From contig NZ_NKHF01000008.1 in NCBI RefSeq assembly GCF_002744175.1, forward strand, positions 95,118 through 159,117: a stretch of DNA of 64,000 nt. Reading direction: 5' to 3'. Position 1 is the stretch's first letter; each line of letters opens with the position of its first letter. The notes under the pieces were generated by a model, which made no database searches, had not been told where the DNA came from, and worked only from the letters and a program-made list of their open reading frames with translations. This document shows, piece by piece, positions 60,014 to 64,000 of this stretch. Source of the stretch: Pseudoalteromonas piscicida (GTDB lineage: Bacteria; Pseudomonadota; Gammaproteobacteria; Enterobacterales; Alteromonadaceae). Made by a program: the position numbers and the translations under genes.

Positions 60014-61297
60014 ATGTTAACTGTAGTGTATGGGTTAAACTCCCCCGCCAAGGCATTTATAAATTCAAAGCACAACTCAGGAAATAACGTATTTGCTTGC
60101 ACATCTGGACAAGAGCAATTTGAAGGGCAGCAGTCCATAAGCTTAATTGATTTAGCCCAGATACCAGATAACCAGATAGAAAGAATTGTAATCTGCTCCA
60201 ATTTTTTTTCTGAGATCTGTAAGTCATTTGATGAACATAATATACCTCTAGAGAAAGTATTTTTTTTCGACCACACCCGCAGTCGCCTCCTATCGTACGA
60301 TCAAGTCATTAGTTCTGAGGTCCGGTACGAAAACATCTTATACGCAGTCTATGATCTTTCGACCCATTTACCATGCTTTGATGTCTTCAACTTTGCAGTA
60401 CTTGCAGAAATCGAACGGCAAAGATTATCAATGCAGCATATCCACTTTATTATTTTGCATAACCGTGAATCGAAAGACACCATAAGCCAAAGTCCAATGT
60501 TGTTCCACGAGCCGCATGATTTTGCTTGGCGTATAGATAAAGTCGTCAAAGCTGTTTTAAGTTGTATACCAAGCCATATAGCTATCTCCGAGTTTCCATT
60601 TCGTGATGATGCAATTGAATACCTGAAGAATAAAGAAAACATTTTCCCTTCAGAGATCAAAACCAATGGCTTTTCACCAGCAATTAACACAAGGTCTTTG
60701 AAGAATGTAGCTGAGAATGTTGATCTCAGTGTATTACAGGCCCCAATAAATGCTAAAAAAATAGTCAATCAGTTTTTGCAGAGCATAGAGCCCAGTTTAA
60801 AACCTGTTGTCATTACGTTAAGAGAGTACGATTCGCAACCTAAGCGAAATAGCGATATAGCTCAATGGGCACAATTTTTAAATAATATCGACCATAATAA
60901 GTACTGTCCGATTATCGTAAGAGATACCTATCTTAGTTCACAACAACCTGATGAACGACTAAAAAACTTTATTCACTTCCCTCATGCATCTATCGACTTT
61001 ACGATAAGACTTGCGCTTTATGAGCAGGCCTACATTAATATGGGCGTTTCATGTGGTCCAAATTACGGTATCAGCTTTATTAAGGGAGCGAAGTCAATAA
61101 TCTTTCAAATGACAGATGAGGATAACCCAGCAAACTCCTCATTAACCGCCATTCGTTCAGGATTAGAGATTGGGAAAGATTTCTTTTTTAACGATAGTGA
61201 TTTACAAATGACTATCTGGGAAAAAGATAATGCTCCATGGTTATTAAAAACATTCAACGCGCTTGTAGCTAAAATAGAAGCTCTCAAAGGAGACTAG
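60014..61297 (+). CDS. Glycosyltransferase-like protein of unknown function
   Basis: 427 aa. The first ~95 residues look like a small Rossmann domain often found in front of sugar-modifying enzymes (IERIVICSNFFSEICKSF, IPLEKVFFFD). The rest (YDLSTHLPCFDVFNFAVLAE, then MGVSCGPNYGISFIKGAKSI) has the alternating pattern of a GT-B glycosyltransferase, but no catalytic motif is certain. It directly follows the cytidylyltransferase; it may transfer a sugar or the phosphoramidate. Not recognised by name. Confidence 0.6.
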   Translation: MLTVVYGLNSPAKAFINSKHNSGNNVFACTSGQEQFEGQQSISLIDLAQIPDNQIERIVICSNFFSEICKSFDEHNIPLEKVFFFDHTRSRLLSYDQVISSEVRYENILYAVYDLSTHLPCFDVFNFAVLAEIERQRLSMQHIHFIILHNRESKDTISQSPMLFHEPHDFAWRIDKVVKAVLSCIPSHIAISEFPFRDDAIEYLKNKENIFPSEIKTNGFSPAINTRSLKNVAENVDLSVLQAPINAKKIVNQFLQSIEPSLKPVVITLREYDSQPKRNSDIAQWAQFLNNIDHNKYCPIIVRDTYLSSQQPDERLKNFIHFPHASIDFTIRLALYEQAYINMGVSCGPNYGISFIKGAKSIIFQMTDEDNPANSSLTAIRSGLEIGKDFFFNDSDLQMTIWEKDNAPWLLKTFNALVAKIEALKGD

Positions 61298-61298
61298 T

Positions 61299-62459
61299 AT
61301 GGATTTAAAAATCGCTATTGGAGTATGTTATGGAAGAAGTGGGTCTTTTTTTCTCCATTCATTACTTGATGGTCATCCACAAATAATGAGTTTGCCGCCA
61401 TATATGATGAATTTAGCCCAGCAAATTTCAGATACGCTTGAAATGACGAATGAGGCTTTCTTAGAACAGTTTGTTAACGACTTTAAAAACCTATTTGCGA
61501 GAAACCTTGAAGATTGTGCTAGTAATAAATATGTAAATGTAAACAATAATATGGCTAGAACTCAAACTGGCTTACTTCGCCTTAATGTAGATAGCTTTAA
61601 AGAGAAGTTACTTCACTTTCTTGCCGATAGTAACCACAGTTTTAAGTCACGATTTATTGGAGTTCACTTAGCAGTATACGAATTATTGGGCATTCCTACG
61701 GCTAACAAGGAGGTAATATTCTTTCAGCTTCACACTCCTAATTATGTGTTAATGCGTTTGCTTCGTGAAGAAATGGGACACTTATGGGTATGCCACTCTG
61801 TTAGAGATCCAATCGCAACATTTGTAAGAATGTGTGTCGCACATAATAACGATGCTAAAAGCACAGAAAACTACCAAGTTGATCAGATTAGGAACCAAAT
61901 GGAGTCGTGCTTCCGACATTTTCTGTACGCTGGTTGTGATCTAATTGATGACACTAATTCCGATAGCTTGGCAATTAAGCTTGAGCAGCTCCATGAAAAC
62001 CCAAAAGGCAGTTTAAGTGCAGTATGTCAATTTCTAGAAGTTGATTGGGACGATATATTATTAATTGAAACAGTAAATCATGGTCAAAATTGGGAGGGGA
62101 TCATTGGAGATACTACCGGGTTTGATCTCGAGAAAACCTTAGCTAATAATGCAAAATATCGAAATAGCATATCTGAGTTCGATTTAATTCGACTTGAAAA
62201 GATAGCAAGACAGAGATTAATTAAGTGGCAATATCCATTGTATTTCGAACATGTTAAAAGTGCACTAGACTTCGAAGCGCCTTATGATTTCGAGCTTCTC
62301 CCATATATTGATAACGATACAATTAAGCAAAATATAAAAAGCGCCTATGATGCTAAAATAAAGGGTAACCGTGGAGACTTACATCGTGCAATACTCAAAA
62401 CCATAAATTACATGCCAGAACAAAGTGCTCCTTATTCACCGATAGCTGATATTAAGTGA
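61299..62459 (+). CDS. Sulfotransferase-fold protein
   Basis: 386 aa. The N-terminal YGRSGSFFLHSLLDGHPQI is the 5'-phosphosulfate-binding loop pattern, and VCHSVRDPIATFVRM is the 3'-phosphate-binding element; its usual Ser is Arg here. Sulfotransferases use PAPS. In this operon the likely donor is instead the 3'-phosphorylated cytidine diphosphoramidate made by the CysC-like kinase, whose shape is similar. Ordinary sulfation is the alternative. Confidence 0.7.
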   Translation: MDLKIAIGVCYGRSGSFFLHSLLDGHPQIMSLPPYMMNLAQQISDTLEMTNEAFLEQFVNDFKNLFARNLEDCASNKYVNVNNNMARTQTGLLRLNVDSFKEKLLHFLADSNHSFKSRFIGVHLAVYELLGIPTANKEVIFFQLHTPNYVLMRLLREEMGHLWVCHSVRDPIATFVRMCVAHNNDAKSTENYQVDQIRNQMESCFRHFLYAGCDLIDDTNSDSLAIKLEQLHENPKGSLSAVCQFLEVDWDDILLIETVNHGQNWEGIIGDTTGFDLEKTLANNAKYRNSISEFDLIRLEKIARQRLIKWQYPLYFEHVKSALDFEAPYDFELLPYIDNDTIKQNIKSAYDAKIKGNRGDLHRAILKTINYMPEQSAPYSPIADIK

Positions 62460-62463
62460 ACCT

Positions 62464-63135
62464 ATGAAAAAAACTGAAGAACAATACCTAGCTGATTATT
62501 ATAACTTTCTAGACACGGTTCCCGCCACAACCTTGGGCCTGATGAGTAAAGGTACCTGGGAGCTAGATCCAAGACGCTTGGCCATCATGTTATCACGATA
62601 CAAATTCGTATCTAAGATGCTTTCTGGCCATCAAAATACTATAGAAATTGGTTGTGGTGATGCATTCGCTAGTCGAATTGTACAACAAGAAGTACCAAAT
62701 CTAACTGTCGTAGATATTGAACCGAAATTTATAGCGGATATTGATAACAGAAATTCTACACGATGGCCTTTGAATGCAGTTTTGCATAATATACTCGAAG
62801 GCCCTGTTAGATCTGATGTTGAGTTTGATTCGGCCTATTCTCTAGATGTCTTGGAGCATATAGACGTTTCAGAAGAAGATACTTTTCTTACCAACATTAA
62901 AGACACAGTCAAAGAGAAAGGCGTAGTGATAATCGGTATGCCATCACTTGAGTCACAACGCTATGCCTCACCAGCGAGCAAAGCAGGACACATTAACTGT
63001 AAAACTGGTGCTGATTTGAAATCTGCATGTGAACGACATTTTAGTCATGTTTTTCTATTTTCGATGAATGATGAAGTCGTTCACACTGGGTATTATCCAA
63101 TGGCACATTACTTACTTGCATTATGTGTAAAATAA
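62464..63135 (+). CDS. SAM-dependent methyltransferase
   Basis: 223 aa with motif I IEIGCGDAFASRIV and the SLDVLEHI segment typical of class I enzymes. Second candidate for O-methylation of phosphoramidate or of a sugar in the locus. Four bases after the sulfotransferase-like gene. No unusual feature. Confidence 0.8.
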   Translation: MKKTEEQYLADYYNFLDTVPATTLGLMSKGTWELDPRRLAIMLSRYKFVSKMLSGHQNTIEIGCGDAFASRIVQQEVPNLTVVDIEPKFIADIDNRNSTRWPLNAVLHNILEGPVRSDVEFDSAYSLDVLEHIDVSEEDTFLTNIKDTVKEKGVVIIGMPSLESQRYASPASKAGHINCKTGADLKSACERHFSHVFLFSMNDEVVHTGYYPMAHYLLALCVK

Positions 63136-64000
63136 GTTTCAAATCATTTCTAGATAAACATATCTCAGAGGACTATAGTACCTCTGAGATTACTCATGGA
63201 GCAAACAGCCAAGTTTTTCTTATTACTACATCGAACGCTTGCTATGTCCTAAAGCACTATTTACCTACTTCTATCGACTCAGATCATAAACTTAAGCGAG
63301 AGCTGTCATTTCTATTGTACTTATCCAGTATAGGGTGCACACAAGTACCTAGTCATATGGCCCACTGTTTAAAAAGCAAACTTCTTCTTATGACTTATAT
63401 TCCGGGAGAACATGTTATTCAACCGAAATCAAAAGATACTAGAGATGCTTTTATGTTTATCGAGAACATAAATAAGGCCACACAGGAGGTTCATTTAGGG
63501 CCTGCTAAAGATGCAGTTAGTACACTCTCTGATTTCGCTAATCTAGTTAATCAACGTTTAATTATGTTGGCGAACGAAGAACAGCTTTATCCCAACTATA
63601 AAAAATTTATACAAGATCGAGTAGAAGTTGAGTTTAAACGCCTACTAAATGAAAATAAAGAAATTAACTGGAATACCCCATTGGGATCTAAAGTCATATC
63701 TCCATCAGACTTTGGTTTTCATAATATGCTTCTTACTGATAAAAAGATCTTTTTCTATGATTTTGAATATGCGGGTTACGACTCTGTATGGAAATTAGTG
63801 GCAGATTTCTTTTCACAGCCACAAATAGAAGTACCAATTGAGCACTTTTCGATACTTATCGATATGCCCATCTGCAGCTCAATAATTGAAAACCCCAATG
63901 AGTTCAATATTGCTTTTAACTTAACTCGATTGAAGTGGTGCTTTATTATCGGTGGAAACTTCCTACATCAAGTTCGTAAGCGTAAAGAGTTTGCAAACTC
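63123..64000 (+). CDS. APH-family phosphotransferase-like protein (partial, 3' end outside window)
   Basis: Begins at the ATG at 63123 inside the end of the methyltransferase gene and runs off the window (292 codons so far). Kinase-like fold: N-lobe ITHGANSQVFLI with YVLKHY, and a Brenner-like loop ISPSDFGFHNML where Ser replaces the usual His, followed by FFYDFEYAGYD as the metal Asp. It probably phosphorylates a small molecule or sugar. Remaining length unknown. Confidence 0.7.
   Translation, partial: MCKISFKSFLDKHISEDYSTSEITHGANSQVFLITTSNACYVLKHYLPTSIDSDHKLKRELSFLLYLSSIGCTQVPSHMAHCLKSKLLLMTYIPGEHVIQPKSKDTRDAFMFIENINKATQEVHLGPAKDAVSTLSDFANLVNQRLIMLANEEQLYPNYKKFIQDRVEVEFKRLLNENKEINWNTPLGSKVISPSDFGFHNMLLTDKKIFFYDFEYAGYDSVWKLVADFFSQPQIEVPIEHFSILIDMPICSSIIENPNEFNIAFNLTRLKWCFIIGGNFLHQVRKRKEFAN

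Overview
The window looks like a chromosomal segment of a marine gammaproteobacterium, most likely Pseudoalteromonas or a close relative. The basis is gene content and order: a ccm operon beside a polar-flagellum and chemotaxis block in the order used by Shewanella, Vibrio and Pseudoalteromonas, with FlrABC, FlhF/FleN and ParC/ParP. No RNA genes, insertion sequences or CRISPR arrays were seen. No gap between genes exceeds about 220 bases.

Layout. (1) 1-5473, minus strand: cytochrome c maturation genes ccmABCDEFGH, with ccmH cut by the window edge. (2) 5577-8432, plus strand: an orphan pair made of a FliK-like protein and a small FlhB C-terminal-domain protein. (3) 8461-18811, minus strand: DUF2802 gene, cheW, parP, parC, cheB, cheA, cheZ, cheY, fliA, fleN, flhF. 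(4) 18831-34690, minus strand: flhA, flhB, fliRQPONMLKJIHGFE. (5) 34879-39660: flrC, flrB and flrA (minus), with tag, a DNA repair gene, inserted on the plus strand. (6) 39806-40591: a short divergent flagellin. (7) 40815-49429: a pseudaminic-acid-type nonulosonic acid locus on both strands, with an unusual PseG-acetyltransferase fusion, an acyl carrier protein and an AMP-forming ligase. (8) 49514-64000, plus strand: one long, tightly overlapping operon. It encodes sugar dehydratases/epimerases, GmhA, a split transketolase, methyltransferases, and homologues of the four enzymes that make activated phosphoramidate in Campylobacter jejuni (Cj1415-Cj1418 type), followed by a glycosyltransferase-like protein, a sulfotransferase-fold protein, another methyltransferase and a cut kinase-like gene.

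The parts appear to work together. Sites matching the sigma-54 consensus (GG-N10-GC with good flanks) precede fliE, fliK, flhA and flrB. Similar sites precede pseB, pseI and the first gene of the phosphoramidate/heptose operon. The simplest reading is that the glycan genes belong to the flagellar regulon and decorate flagellin with an acylated nonulosonic acid and possibly a phosphoramidate-bearing sugar. The phosphoramidate pathway in this setting is the most notable find.

Five genes (parC, cheB, cheA, fliK, fliH) are each broken by one missing base in a very short homopolymer, all within 21 kb. In every case the reading frame resumes with a sensible protein. Uncorrected assembly errors are more likely than real gene decay, but this cannot be settled from the sequence alone.
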